A stretch of DNA of 64,000 nucleotides from Treponema bryantii NK4A124 (GCF_000421345.1 NZ_ATWV01000006.1:156529-220528), one strand, 5' to 3'. Positions 40,401-50,643 are shown, numbered from the stretch's first letter. The notes: generated by a model from the letters alone, not told the origin. Program-made: numbers and translations.

Positions 40401-41423
40401 ATGTCAGTAGACTTCACAGAAAAAGCAAAACGTTACCAGGCAATAGATGAAATCATTGCTTCGGGACGTAAACTAAAATGGAACCAAATTATTTCAGAAC
40501 TTAGCGAAGTATATGATATAAAAACCAGCCGCACTTCTTTCTTTCGTGATATTGAAGATCTTGAAGAAAAATATGCAGCTCCAATAGATACAGATTTTGA
40601 AACAAGCGGATATTTTTATACAGATCCAAAATATCGACTTCCTAGATTTTATACAGATGAGAACGCAGCGAAAGCTGCAAAGCTAATCAAAACTCTTATG
40701 GATATGGTAAAGGGAAATCCAATGTATAAAGAGGCACAGGAAATCTTTGAGTCACTAGCAATTGAGAATCACGACTTATCAATTGAAAATATTAAGATCA
40801 ATAAAAAACCGGAGAATGACAGAATCATTTTTGTTGGTGCACCGAACAAAGAGATTCCTGCAGACACCTGGAGACTTATAGACCAGGCATTAAAAGAAAA
40901 CCGAGTCATTACTTTTGATTATCAGTCTCTTACAGATTACAAGCCAAAGCCTCGCCGAGTTCAGCCATGGCAGCTTATTTTTGATAACGGTAACTGGAAT
41001 CTTCATGCGCTTGATGTTGCAAAGAATGCTCGACGCCGATATACCCTAAGCGAAATCAAAAATCTTAAACTTACAAAAGATGTTTTTACTCTTCCGAAAG
41101 ACTACGATTTTAGAAAAATGACTCGAGGCTCTTTTGGATGTCTTTGTGATAAGAACTATGAGAATTATAAAATTCATCTTCACGGATATCCAGCACGCGT
41201 TGCTCAAAAATGTGTATGGGGAGAAAATCAAACTATCGTCAAAGACAAGAAGAATCCCGGTCCTAAAAATGACGGCATAATCCTAAGCTTCCGAAGCAAC
41301 CAGCGCGAAGCAATATGGACCTGGGTTTGGCAATGGGCAGATGAGGCCTGGCCGATAGAACCGAAAGAGCTGGTGGATAACTGGTTGGAACGAAGGGAGA
41401 AGGTGAATAGGCTTAAAATTTGA
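40401..41423 (+). CDS. WYL-domain transcriptional regulator of the defence island
   Basis: A 340-residue regulator: N-terminal helix-turn-helix (residues 5-60, KLKWNQIISELSEVYDIKTS followed by RTSFFRDIEDLE), linker, and WYL domain (about 170-235: NRVITFDYQSLTDYKPKPRR, VQPWQLIFDNGNWNLHALD, ARRRYTLSEI) with a C-terminal WCX segment. WYL regulators commonly control restriction and CRISPR-like systems. It is divergent from the McrB-N-like pair and upstream of the helicase gene. CAGGAG precedes the start. Confidence 0.85.
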   Translation: MSVDFTEKAKRYQAIDEIIASGRKLKWNQIISELSEVYDIKTSRTSFFRDIEDLEEKYAAPIDTDFETSGYFYTDPKYRLPRFYTDENAAKAAKLIKTLMDMVKGNPMYKEAQEIFESLAIENHDLSIENIKINKKPENDRIIFVGAPNKEIPADTWRLIDQALKENRVITFDYQSLTDYKPKPRRVQPWQLIFDNGNWNLHALDVAKNARRRYTLSEIKNLKLTKDVFTLPKDYDFRKMTRGSFGCLCDKNYENYKIHLHGYPARVAQKCVWGENQTIVKDKKNPGPKNDGIILSFRSNQREAIWTWVWQWADEAWPIEPKELVDNWLERREKVNRLKI

Positions 41424-41514
41424 AAGTATAAAATAATAGATTTTTCATTAATGGTTGTTGAATAGCAAATAATAAGATCTGGTCCAATTTTAAAATTCCT
41501 GGTAAGCTGGAAGT

Positions 41515-44500
41515 ATGACGAGTTTAGATTCTACACAATTATTGCAGAGCTTACAGACAGGTTTTATTTCAAAAACACACCATTCTATTAATGAACTGGC
41601 ACCATCTCTTTTAATTAACGACTATCATAGAGAAAAGAAAATCCTGACGTCTCTTATAGAAGAACTCTCAAATTGTAAGTCTTTTGATTTTTCTGTTGCT
41701 TTCATAAACAACGAAGGGCTGGCAGCAATAAAACAAAAGTTAGATGAGCTTGCGATATATTCTCAGGCCCATCCTGAAAATCTAATAAAGGGAAGAATCT
41801 TAACAACAAACTATCTGAACTTTACACAGCCTTCTGCATTACGAGAATTAATGCAATTCCCGAATATTGAAATTAGAGCTTATACAAAAGGTGGATTCCA
41901 TCCAAAAGGATATATTTTCGAGCACAGCAATTATTATTCAATTATTATAGGCAGTGCGAATCTAACTGCGTCTGCATTGACAATGAATCAAGAGTGGAGT
42001 GTAAAATTCCTTTCTTGTACAGATGGGCAAATTGTCTTTACAGTACGCGAAGAGTTTGAAGAAATTTGGAATCAGGCAGATGTAGTAAATGAAGAATGGC
42101 TTGAATCATATTCAGGTAAATATGAAGAAAAGAAGCTCACATTAAAACTTGTTAATAAACAAATTAAAGAGCTAAGAAAACAAGAAAAAGAATCAAATAA
42201 AACCGACGCCCCAAGTCCAATCATTCCTGCCTTTAGAGCTGAATTAGAAGAAACTCAGTTTGAACAGTTTACAGAATCTCCTTCAGAATTTGAAATAGAA
42301 GCAGATGAAGAGGAAATGGAAATTGTTCCTAATGCTATGCAGAAAGAAGCGATGGTTGCTCTTCATAATTTGCGAGAAGAAAAGCAGAATAGGGCACTGC
42401 TAATTGCGGCTACTGGAACAGGTAAAACATATCTTTCTATTTTTGATGTAAATCAAGTTAAGCCAAAAAAGGTTTTGTATGTTGCACATCGAGATATGAT
42501 TCTTGATAAGGCAGAAAAGAGTTTTAAAAACATATTTCCAAATATAAAAACAGGCTTCTTAAACGGAAATCAGAAAGATGCAAATGCAGACTATCTTTTT
42601 GCATCTGTATTTACACTGGCAAAAGATGACACTTTAAAGTCTTTCAAAAAAGATGAGTTTGATTACATCATTGTTGATGAAGTTCATCATGCTGGAGCCG
42701 AAAGCTATAAAAAAGTAATAGACTATTTCACACCAAAATTCTTGCTTGGTCTAACAGCAACTCCAGAACGAACAGACGGCTTCGACATCTTTTCAATGTT
42801 CCATAATAATATTGCTTATGAAATTAGACTTCAAAAAGCAATGGAAGAAGATCTTCTTTGTCCGTTCCATTATTATGGCCTTTCAGATTTGACAGTTGAT
42901 GGTGAAGTTATTGATGATAAGGCTGATTTCAAAAAACTGGTTTGTGATGAACGAATAAAGCACATTGAACGTGCTATTAATCTTTATAGAAATTTTGCAT
43001 ATCCAGTTAAAGGGTTAATATTCTGTAGTAGTGTAGATGAAGCAAAAGAATTATCTGCAAAACTAAACCGAGATGGGTATCATACAAAATATCTTGCTGC
43101 AGAGAATTCCGATATAGAAAGAGAAAGTGTGATTCGGGAATTGGAATCTGATAATAATCCTCTTCAATATATACTAACTAGAGATATTTTTAATGAAGGT
43201 GTTGATATTCCGTCTGTAAACCAAGTTGTAATGCTTCGTCCTACTCAATCAGCCATTATATTTGTTCAACAGCTTGGTCGAGGATTAAGAAAATTTAAGG
43301 GAAAATCATATGTTTCTGTAATAGACTTTATAGGAAATTATGATAACAATTTCTTTATTCCAATTGCACTTTATGGAGATAATTCATACAACAAAGATAA
43401 TTTACGTAAAGCTATGAGTACTGGTTCTTCTGGATTACCAGGAACCTCGACAGTTCAGATTACTGAAATTGCTAGACAGAAAATTTATCAAGCAATTAGT
43501 GATAGTAATTTTACTCAACTAAAATTATTGAAAGACGAATTTGATAAACTCAAAATGCGATTAAATAGAATTCCAACTATGATGGATTTCGTAAAAAATG
43601 AATTTATTGACCCCCATCTATTTATTGAAAATGCTGGTTCATATTATGAGTTCTTAAAAAAGATAGATAAAGAATATACAGATTTAACTCCTAAACATAG
43701 AACTTCATTGCAGTTCATTTCTCTGGAATTTTCACATGGTTTTAGAATGCATGAGCTTCTTCTATTAAAACTTCTGATTGAAAATAACACAGTTACACTT
43801 GAACAGTATTCTAATGAGCTTACACAAAGAAAAGTTACTTTTAAAGGAAGTATAAAACAAATATTAAAGGTACTTTCACAAGATTATTATAGACAGGTGG
43901 ATCAAAAGAAATACGGTGAGATTTCATATGTTTCTTTTGATAATACAACGAAGACTTTTTCAAAAACTGTTAATTTTGAAACTATGCTTCAAAATGCTCT
44001 TTATAAATCTCATCTTCTTGATCTTCTGGAATATGGAATCAATAAAGCGACAATAAAAGATAATGAAGTTTATGGCGATGATGGTTTGGTTTATTATAGA
44101 AAATATTCTCGAAAGGATGTTTTCAAAATTATGAACTTTGATAAAGACCAAAATCCTCAGAATGTTGGCGGTTATATTATTCAGGAAGTTGATGGCAGAA
44201 AGAAATGTCCTGTCTTTGTAACTTATGAAAAAGCAGAAGACATTTCTTCTTCAACAAAATATAAAGACTATTTTATTAACAATACCCGCTTAAATTGGAT
44301 GAGTAAAAATAAACGCTATTTGAATTCTCCAGATGTTCAAGCAATCTTAAACCAAAAAAACAATAATATGCAGATAGAACTCTTTATCAAAAAAGATGAT
44401 AATGAAGGAAAAGATTTTTATTATATTGGTAAAATGAAAACAGATTCTGACTCAAAGGAACAAACTAAAATTCCGGATGAAAATGGTCAAATGCTTCCTG

Positions 44501-44568
44501 TTGTTAATCTACAGTTTGATATTGAACCGTCTGTTCCACAAAACCTATATAGTTATTTAGAGGCATAA
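41515..44568 (+). CDS. PLD-SF2 helicase-DUF3427 protein
   Basis: A 1017-residue protein. Residues 30-200 are a phospholipase-D-like domain with one HxK motif (GFHPKGYIFE at about 128, then GSANLTASAL), a nuclease half-site that would need a dimer. Residues 275-640 are an SF2 helicase: AATGTGKTYLS (about 300), VDEVHHAG (about 388), LGLTATPER and QQLGRGLRKF. The C-terminal third is DUF3427. Such proteins occur in defence islands and are thought to track and cut foreign DNA. A NUDIX gene follows 3 bp after its stop. Confidence 0.87.
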   Translation: MTSLDSTQLLQSLQTGFISKTHHSINELAPSLLINDYHREKKILTSLIEELSNCKSFDFSVAFINNEGLAAIKQKLDELAIYSQAHPENLIKGRILTTNYLNFTQPSALRELMQFPNIEIRAYTKGGFHPKGYIFEHSNYYSIIIGSANLTASALTMNQEWSVKFLSCTDGQIVFTVREEFEEIWNQADVVNEEWLESYSGKYEEKKLTLKLVNKQIKELRKQEKESNKTDAPSPIIPAFRAELEETQFEQFTESPSEFEIEADEEEMEIVPNAMQKEAMVALHNLREEKQNRALLIAATGTGKTYLSIFDVNQVKPKKVLYVAHRDMILDKAEKSFKNIFPNIKTGFLNGNQKDANADYLFASVFTLAKDDTLKSFKKDEFDYIIVDEVHHAGAESYKKVIDYFTPKFLLGLTATPERTDGFDIFSMFHNNIAYEIRLQKAMEEDLLCPFHYYGLSDLTVDGEVIDDKADFKKLVCDERIKHIERAINLYRNFAYPVKGLIFCSSVDEAKELSAKLNRDGYHTKYLAAENSDIERESVIRELESDNNPLQYILTRDIFNEGVDIPSVNQVVMLRPTQSAIIFVQQLGRGLRKFKGKSYVSVIDFIGNYDNNFFIPIALYGDNSYNKDNLRKAMSTGSSGLPGTSTVQITEIARQKIYQAISDSNFTQLKLLKDEFDKLKMRLNRIPTMMDFVKNEFIDPHLFIENAGSYYEFLKKIDKEYTDLTPKHRTSLQFISLEFSHGFRMHELLLLKLLIENNTVTLEQYSNELTQRKVTFKGSIKQILKVLSQDYYRQVDQKKYGEISYVSFDNTTKTFSKTVNFETMLQNALYKSHLLDLLEYGINKATIKDNEVYGDDGLVYYRKYSRKDVFKIMNFDKDQNPQNVGGYIIQEVDGRKKCPVFVTYEKAEDISSSTKYKDYFINNTRLNWMSKNKRYLNSPDVQAILNQKNNNMQIELFIKKDDNEGKDFYYIGKMKTDSDSKEQTKIPDENGQMLPVVNLQFDIEPSVPQNLYSYLEA

Positions 44569-44571
44569 AAG

Positions 44572-44976
44572 ATGAAACAAGTAACAGTAAGCGGAGCAAT
44601 CATTCTCCGCATAAATCCAGAAACTAACAAGAAAGAAATATTTGCAACTCAGCGTGGTTATGGCGACTATAAAGATGGCTGGGAAATCCCTGGCGGAAAA
44701 CTCGAACCAGGCGAAACTCCAGAACAGTGTATTGAACGTGAGATTCGAGAGGAACTTGCAACAGAAGTAAAGGCAGAAAAGATACTTGGTGTTGTTGATT
44801 ATGATTATCCAAACTTCCATCTGACTATGCATTGTATTTTGTGTTCTATTGTATCAGGTGATTTGAAACTCTTAGAGCATGAAGCTGCAAAATGGGTAAC
44901 GAAGGAAACTTTGCGTTCTGTTGATTGGCTGCCTGCTGATCAATTGATTTTGGATAAGATCGAAGAAATTTTATAA
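44572..44976 (+). CDS. NUDIX hydrolase, MutT-like
   Basis: A 134-residue (deoxy)nucleoside triphosphate pyrophosphohydrolase with a complete Nudix box GGKLEPGETPEQ, then IEREIREELATE (residues 41-64). It is a close paralogue of the C-terminal half of the DUF523 fusion at 29064, sharing 35 identical bases at the start. Only 3 bp separate it from the PLD-helicase stop, so the two are co-translated. It may hydrolyse a nucleotide made or needed by the defence enzyme. Confidence 0.92.
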   Translation: MKQVTVSGAIILRINPETNKKEIFATQRGYGDYKDGWEIPGGKLEPGETPEQCIEREIREELATEVKAEKILGVVDYDYPNFHLTMHCILCSIVSGDLKLLEHEAAKWVTKETLRSVDWLPADQLILDKIEEIL

Positions 44977-45101
44977 ATAGTTCGTTATTCATACTCAAAG
45001 CCATTGAATACAGGCTATTTACATTTTCAAACATATTCAAAAGATGTACAGGTCTTGAAAATTTGACCTAATATATTTTTTGAATATAAGATAGATACTA
45101 T

Positions 45102-46094
45102 ATGCCAGCAGGTTGGAATCAGACTTTCGGAACATTCCGAGAAGGGCCAATAGATGAAGATACATTTTGGATGCTTTTTAATTATGTATTTTCAGATAGT
45201 TCGACAAAAAGAACAACTTATAAATTTGGTCTCATAAAATCGATTCTTGATAATCTTTTTAATAGTGAAGGGGAAGAGCATTCTCTTTTTATCAGCTATG
45301 AGAACGTTTTTGGAAAATTTGCAGAAAACTATTGGAACTTAGTTACTAAATACCATTTGAAACAAATGATCCCTGATGGTAAGAGCGAATATTCAAAAAT
45401 CGAACAGATATTCATGGGGTTAATAGAAGAGGAACCGTCTTTTGCTAATATTCCTTTTATTTCAATTCCAGAACATAAACGACAATCTATAATTAAACAG
45501 GTTAGTAGTGACTGTAGGAAAAATGTAATTGGAGCTTTGCATAGGGACTTTCAAGAATGTCTTTATGCTTTTGATTTAAAAGGTGAAGGACTTTATCTTA
45601 ATGCGTATGCTTTTAATTTTATGCTCAAATATAAAGTTGAAATAGAAAAACTGAATTATTATGCTTGGGCAAAATTTCTTGAAAAAATAAATGACGAATC
45701 TGTTGTTGTAAAACTCCTGGATAAACTAGAATTGGCCACTCCTCAAAGAGATGATCTTTCTGTCTTCCGCCAGGTGCTTTATCAGGAATTTGAACAGGAT
45801 ACCGGTTTCTATTGCGGAAAGAAATTACATGAAATTCATGTGGATCATTTTATCCCTTGGAGTTTTATAAAAGAAGATAAATTATGGAATTTTGTTCTGG
45901 CATGTCCAACATGCAACATAAGTAAGAGCAATAAAATCCCTCGAATGGAGTATGTTAAAGTTATACAAAACCGAAATGATAATTTGAGAAAAATCGACTC
46001 AAGTTTTGTACAGAATCAGTTTAAAACCTACAAACCTCAGTTAATTAGCGATATGTGGAAATATGCACAAAGCGGTGGTTTTGTTGTTATGTGA
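45102..46094 (+). CDS. HNH endonuclease-domain protein
   Basis: A 330-residue protein with a C-terminal HNH nuclease (about 245-290): FYCGKKLHEIHVDHFIPWSF and LWNFVLACPTCNISKSNKIP, with the D-H catalytic pair, Asn and the zinc-binding CxxC. The N-terminal 230 residues are helical with no recognised domain and may recognise DNA. The ribosome site is poor. It lies between the NUDIX gene and a GmrSD-type gene, all on the plus strand. Confidence 0.82.
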   Translation: MPAGWNQTFGTFREGPIDEDTFWMLFNYVFSDSSTKRTTYKFGLIKSILDNLFNSEGEEHSLFISYENVFGKFAENYWNLVTKYHLKQMIPDGKSEYSKIEQIFMGLIEEEPSFANIPFISIPEHKRQSIIKQVSSDCRKNVIGALHRDFQECLYAFDLKGEGLYLNAYAFNFMLKYKVEIEKLNYYAWAKFLEKINDESVVVKLLDKLELATPQRDDLSVFRQVLYQEFEQDTGFYCGKKLHEIHVDHFIPWSFIKEDKLWNFVLACPTCNISKSNKIPRMEYVKVIQNRNDNLRKIDSSFVQNQFKTYKPQLISDMWKYAQSGGFVVM

Positions 46095-46211
46095 TATAAC
46101 TTAAATGGAACTCGTATTAGTCAATATCTATTGCATATTAGATAATCATTTTGGTTTTAACAAATATGCAGTTTTGATGATATAATATTAAAAAGGTGGA
46201 TTAATAAAAAA

Positions 46212-48815
46212 ATGAATGAGCTGCAGTCTTTATCAATGATTTTCCAAAATAAACTTTTTAGAATACCAGACTATCAGCGCGGTTATGCCTGGCAAGAATT
46301 TCAACTTATAGACTTCTGGGAAGATTTGGTTAATCTGCAGCCTGATAGAAATCATTATACAGGACTGCTTTCTATAAAACAACTTTCAAGAGAAGACTCA
46401 AAAAAACTTGGCGAAAATGATCAATGGTTATTAAATGCTGGATATAAAGCTTATCATATAGTAGATGGTCAGCAACGTCTTACTACATTTGTAATATTAT
46501 TACATGAATTAATTAAGTTTTGTACAAACCTCGATGAAAACAAAAGTATTCCAGAATCTGACGTTTATTTAGGATTCGAAGCAATTAAAGATATAAGAGC
46601 GAAATATATCAGTAAACAGATGCCGCCTAATAATCTACGTACTACATATATTTTTGGTTATGAAAATGACAATCCGAGTGCTGATTATTTGAGATATAAA
46701 ATCTTTGAAGAAAAATTTGGAGGCACATTAAAAGAAACTTACTACACAAAGAATCTTAAGTTTGCAAAAACATTCTTCGAAGAAGCTCTTTCTAAATTCT
46801 ATGAACAGAAAGGAACTCAGGGGTTATCTGATTTATATCAAAAGCTAACTTTACATCTTATGTTTAATATTCATGAAATTGAAGATGATTATGATGTTTA
46901 TGTTGCTTTTGAAACAATGAATAACAGAGGTAAACGACTTACCAATCTTGAATTACTCAAGAACCGTTTGATTTACCTAACTACGTTATATAACAAAGAA
47001 GACCTTAATGAGGAAAATGAAAACGCTTTAAGAGAAACAATAAATAATGCCTGGAAAGAAGTATATTTTCAGCTTGGAAGAAATGAGTTTTCACCTTTAT
47101 CAGATGATGAATTTTTAAGAGCTCACTGGATTATATATTTTAAATACACCAGACAGAAAGGTGATGACTATATCAAATTCTTATTGCGAAAATTTTCACA
47201 TAAATCAATTTTTAATGATGTTTACGAAGTTACATCAGATTCGCAAGATCCTGTAATTATTGAAAATGAAAATATCGAAGACGAAGAAAATGAAACAGAT
47301 GATAATGATATTAGTGAAGAAATAAATGAAGATTCTCAGCAAACAGAATTCCTACGTCCTAGTATGATTGCTGATTATGTAAACAGCTTAAAAGAATGTT
47401 CTGAAAGCTGGTATTATACTTTCTTTCCAGATGAGAGTACTGATTTATCAGAACAAGAGAAACTTTGGATTGATAGATTAAACAGAATTGGTATTGGGTA
47501 TTTTAGGCCACTTGTTTCTGTTATCATCAACAAAAGTACAAGTGGCACAAGTGAAGATAAAGTTGAAGTATTAAAAGCAATTGAACGATTCCAATTCATA
47601 AACTTCCGTCTTGCACAATATCAATCAAGCTATAAAAGCAATGAATATTATAATAAAGCAAGGGATTTATATTTTGGTAGAATTCCTCTACAAGAAATTG
47701 CAGAGGATTTAAATGAAACAACAAACAACAATACAGAAAACGCACTTGAAACATTTGTAAGTAAAATGCACAGAAGATTTGATTCTGATGAAGGTTTCTA
47801 TAGCTGGCATGATTTGAAATATTTCTTATTTGAATATGAGTATTCGCTTGCAGAAAAATTAAAGAGATTGGATAACCTCAAATTAGATTGGATTAGTTTC
47901 ACTTCTGTAACAAAAGGAAAATATTCAATAGAGCATATTCTCCCTCAAACTCCTAAGAAACTTTACTGGCGAAATAATTTCAGACAATTTACATCATCTG
48001 AAATAAAAAAACTTACAGGCTCTTTAGGTAATATGCTTCCGCTTTCACAAGCAGTAAATTCAAGTTTGCAAAATGATACTTTTGATGAGAAGAAAAAACG
48101 TGGTTATTCAAACGGTTCATACTGCGAACTTGAGGTTGCTAAAGAAAAAGATTGGACTGCTGATAGAATCTATAATAGGGGCTTAATGCTTCTCGATTTT
48201 ATGGAAACTCGTTGGGATTTCAAATTTGCAAATCAACAACAAAAAGAAGATTTACTATATATTAGCTTCGTAAATGACCAGAGAGAAATACCTCCAGAGA
48301 TTACACAAGAATCAATTGCACAAGTAAATGATGATATAGAAATAGGTGCTTCTAGACATGAAAAAAGAAAAGCATACTGGACTTATTTGTTACCAATATT
48401 AAGGGCAAACTTAAATGGTCCTTATGGTAATGTAAATCCCACAAAAAGCAATTCCTTGGATGGATTCTTTGGAGTATCAGGTATTCACTTATATTGCAAT
48501 ATTTCAATGAAATTAAATAAAGTTTCTGTCGGTTTCTGGATTGATACAGGAGATTCAATTACTTCAAAAAAGATTTTTGATTTGATTTATAAAGATAAGG
48601 AATATATCGAAGATAAAATTGGATTAAAGTTGGATTGGGATAGAAAAGATGCCTCAAGATCTTGCAGTATTAACGCAACATTAAATGATGTTGATTTTAC
48701 TGATAAAGAACAATGGCCAAAATTAGCAGAATTCCAGTCAAAATATGCAAAGCTTCTAGCTGATATTGTTTTTTATCCTAGAGAAGATGAGATAAAACGA
48801 ATTATCAGATCATAG
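46212..48815 (+). CDS. GmrSD-type protein (DUF262, DUF1524 HNH, DUF4268)
   Basis: An 867-residue fusion. DUF262 at the N-terminus: RIPDYQRGYAWQE and YHIVDGQQRLTTFVILL (about 84, the NTP-sensing D-G-Q-Q-R motif). DUF1524 HNH at about 575: YSIEHILPQTP, then LTGSLGNMLPLS. Residues 715-860 resemble DUF4268: KRKAYWTYLLPILRA, then ISMKLNKVSVGFWID. GmrSD enzymes are NTP-dependent, modification-sensing type IV restriction nucleases that cut glucosylated phage DNA. The extra C-terminal domain may set specificity. An acidic insertion lies near residue 360. Confidence 0.9.
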   Translation: MNELQSLSMIFQNKLFRIPDYQRGYAWQEFQLIDFWEDLVNLQPDRNHYTGLLSIKQLSREDSKKLGENDQWLLNAGYKAYHIVDGQQRLTTFVILLHELIKFCTNLDENKSIPESDVYLGFEAIKDIRAKYISKQMPPNNLRTTYIFGYENDNPSADYLRYKIFEEKFGGTLKETYYTKNLKFAKTFFEEALSKFYEQKGTQGLSDLYQKLTLHLMFNIHEIEDDYDVYVAFETMNNRGKRLTNLELLKNRLIYLTTLYNKEDLNEENENALRETINNAWKEVYFQLGRNEFSPLSDDEFLRAHWIIYFKYTRQKGDDYIKFLLRKFSHKSIFNDVYEVTSDSQDPVIIENENIEDEENETDDNDISEEINEDSQQTEFLRPSMIADYVNSLKECSESWYYTFFPDESTDLSEQEKLWIDRLNRIGIGYFRPLVSVIINKSTSGTSEDKVEVLKAIERFQFINFRLAQYQSSYKSNEYYNKARDLYFGRIPLQEIAEDLNETTNNNTENALETFVSKMHRRFDSDEGFYSWHDLKYFLFEYEYSLAEKLKRLDNLKLDWISFTSVTKGKYSIEHILPQTPKKLYWRNNFRQFTSSEIKKLTGSLGNMLPLSQAVNSSLQNDTFDEKKKRGYSNGSYCELEVAKEKDWTADRIYNRGLMLLDFMETRWDFKFANQQQKEDLLYISFVNDQREIPPEITQESIAQVNDDIEIGASRHEKRKAYWTYLLPILRANLNGPYGNVNPTKSNSLDGFFGVSGIHLYCNISMKLNKVSVGFWIDTGDSITSKKIFDLIYKDKEYIEDKIGLKLDWDRKDASRSCSINATLNDVDFTDKEQWPKLAEFQSKYAKLLADIVFYPREDEIKRIIRS

Positions 48816-48924
48816 ATAGTACATAATCCTATGAAATTTCATGAGTTTAATGAATCAGAAATAGAAAAAATGATAAATCTGAATGAGTATTTATTTAAAA
48901 TGAAATAGATTTGGAGTGAAAATA

Positions 48925-50379
48925 ATGTCAAATGCCGAGAAAATACGTAATTTCTTAATGAACAATTATCAAAATTTTTGTGATGATTGTATTTCCGATT
49001 TATTAAATATTTCTCCTAGACAACAAGTAAATCAAATCTGTAATAATCCAGACAACGGTATATGTTGCAATGAGAGCGGAACATGTTGCAATTGTGATAA
49101 AACTAAAAAAACAAGATTTCTGATAAATATTCAAAATCCTCCAGTAGCACTTGTGAATGCTATGAACTGGTCGGTTACATATGACAATTCACGAATGATT
49201 CATAATAAATCTATTAAAGAGGCTGACGCAGATATAAAAGCAAAATTAACATCTGATTTTGAAGCTAATCTATACCTTAAATTAAAAGAGTTTTCTACAT
49301 ATGTATCAAAAAAAAGCAATATAGATTCTTTTGATTCTTTTGCAGTAAATGAGTTTATCAATTCCAAGGTTGGTGAAAATTATAAAAAAGATATTTGGAA
49401 TCAAGCAAATGAAAAATTACAAAAAATTAAGAATATGACCAATTTTGGTTCTGGAGAAGTCATTAAATCGATAATTCAGTGTATTGAAATTAAAGGCAAT
49501 AATTTGCTTGAATGGCAGAGTAAGAAAAGAGGTCCAGAAGGTAGAGTACATGCAAAATTATATGAAATTTTAGAAAGCAAAATATTTCTGGAAGAATTGG
49601 AAGAAACAATATGGAAGTTTTATTTCACGGATGAGCAACCAGAATTTTATTTTTTCGATGCATTTACAAAACTTGTAAATAGAAAATATGCATTAATTTC
49701 GTATTTATATTTCTTGAAAGATAAATCAAAATATTTACCATTAGCAACCAATACTATTGATGACTTCTTCCAAGAAGTTGGAATTGATTTAGTTACAAAA
49801 CTTAATTGTTCATGGGAGAATTACTACTCATATCTATCGGTGATGGAATATGTCAGAACGTTTTTACGAGATAATCTTGATCCAGATGCTTGTTTACTAG
49901 ATGCTCACTCTTTTGCTTGGATATTAGAAAGACAATACAAATCAGATTTACATAATAAAAAATATATAATACCAAAAGTATTAGAATTAAAAGCAAAAGA
50001 TAAAGAATCTGTAATTAAAGCTCGTGTGGGGCAGGGAATCTATAGAAATAAACTTTTAGAAAAATGGCAGAATAAATCCTCCGTTTCAGAATATTCAAAT
50101 CCATCATTTATGGTAGCATCTCATATAAAACCATGGAAAGATTGTGATAATAAAGAATGCATAGATTCAGAAAATGGGTTACTGCTAATCCCAAATTATG
50201 ATTTCTTATTTGATAAGGGGTATATTTCCTTTAACGATGATGGAAATGTAATCGTTTCTAATAGATTAACAGAGGCTGATTTAAAAGAATTCGGGTTTGA
50301 TAAAAATATTCGAATTAAAGAAGTTTCTAAAAAGATGAAAGAATATCTAGAATATCATAGAAAAAAGGTTTTTGAGTAA
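48925..50379 (+). CDS. HNH endonuclease with divergent catalytic region
   Basis: A 484-residue protein. The C-terminal 120 residues match the HNH_2 family (ARVGQGIYRNKLLEKWQNKS, then MVASHIKPWKDC, DSENGLLLIPNYDFLFDKGY), with the A-S-H-I-x-P-W motif at about 398. The usual first zinc Cys after the R-x-x-x-L helix is Ser here. A Cys cluster near residues 45-60 (CNNPDNGICCNESGTCCNCD) could form a separate metal site. The rest is unrecognised. ATG at 48925 with GGAG is preferred to GTG at 48916. A structured RNA and terminator follow. Confidence 0.75.
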   Translation: MSNAEKIRNFLMNNYQNFCDDCISDLLNISPRQQVNQICNNPDNGICCNESGTCCNCDKTKKTRFLINIQNPPVALVNAMNWSVTYDNSRMIHNKSIKEADADIKAKLTSDFEANLYLKLKEFSTYVSKKSNIDSFDSFAVNEFINSKVGENYKKDIWNQANEKLQKIKNMTNFGSGEVIKSIIQCIEIKGNNLLEWQSKKRGPEGRVHAKLYEILESKIFLEELEETIWKFYFTDEQPEFYFFDAFTKLVNRKYALISYLYFLKDKSKYLPLATNTIDDFFQEVGIDLVTKLNCSWENYYSYLSVMEYVRTFLRDNLDPDACLLDAHSFAWILERQYKSDLHNKKYIIPKVLELKAKDKESVIKARVGQGIYRNKLLEKWQNKSSVSEYSNPSFMVASHIKPWKDCDNKECIDSENGLLLIPNYDFLFDKGYISFNDDGNVIVSNRLTEADLKEFGFDKNIRIKEVSKKMKEYLEYHRKKVFE

Positions 50380-50400
50380 TAAGAATGTAATAGACTAATT

Positions 50401-50519
50401 CCCGAATCGTTACGGGGCCACTGGAGAGGATGGCGAGAAACGTCGACAAGCGGTTGGAGCCAGAGGACTTCCATCTTATAAATAATGAAATCTATCGGCA
50501 ATTTATAATTGCTTTTTTT
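50401..50519 (+). ncRNA. candidate structured RNA ending in a terminator
   Basis: A G+C-richer island in A/T-rich DNA. CCCG/CGGG (50401-50404, 50413-50416); CTGG (50421-50424) with CCAG (50460-50463) crossing AGGATGG (50427-50433) with CCATCTT (50471-50477), a possible pseudoknot; CGA/TCG (50434-50445). It ends with a terminator GCAATT-TAT-AATTGC plus seven T (50498-50519). It could be an independent small RNA or the 3' untranslated region of the HNH gene. No known RNA family is recognised. Confidence 0.5.
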
Positions 50520-50643
50520 CAGAAAAATTGCTTTACATTTTGCCTCAAGCAGATGAATAAAAACTATAATACTAAAAAAAATTTTTGCTTTTAACTTTTC
50601 TATGTTATAATTTAAAAAAATTAATAATGTATAAAGGTTGATT

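Noticed and set aside
48831..48908. 25-codon ORF between the GmrSD-like and HNH genes
   Set aside because: No ribosome site and no similarity to anything recognised; probably chance in A/T-rich DNA.
50401..50480. Hammerhead, cyclic-di-GMP or fluoride riboswitch
   Set aside because: Short matches such as GAAAC and GGAUGG were tested against the remembered consensus structures; the required core nucleotides are not present.
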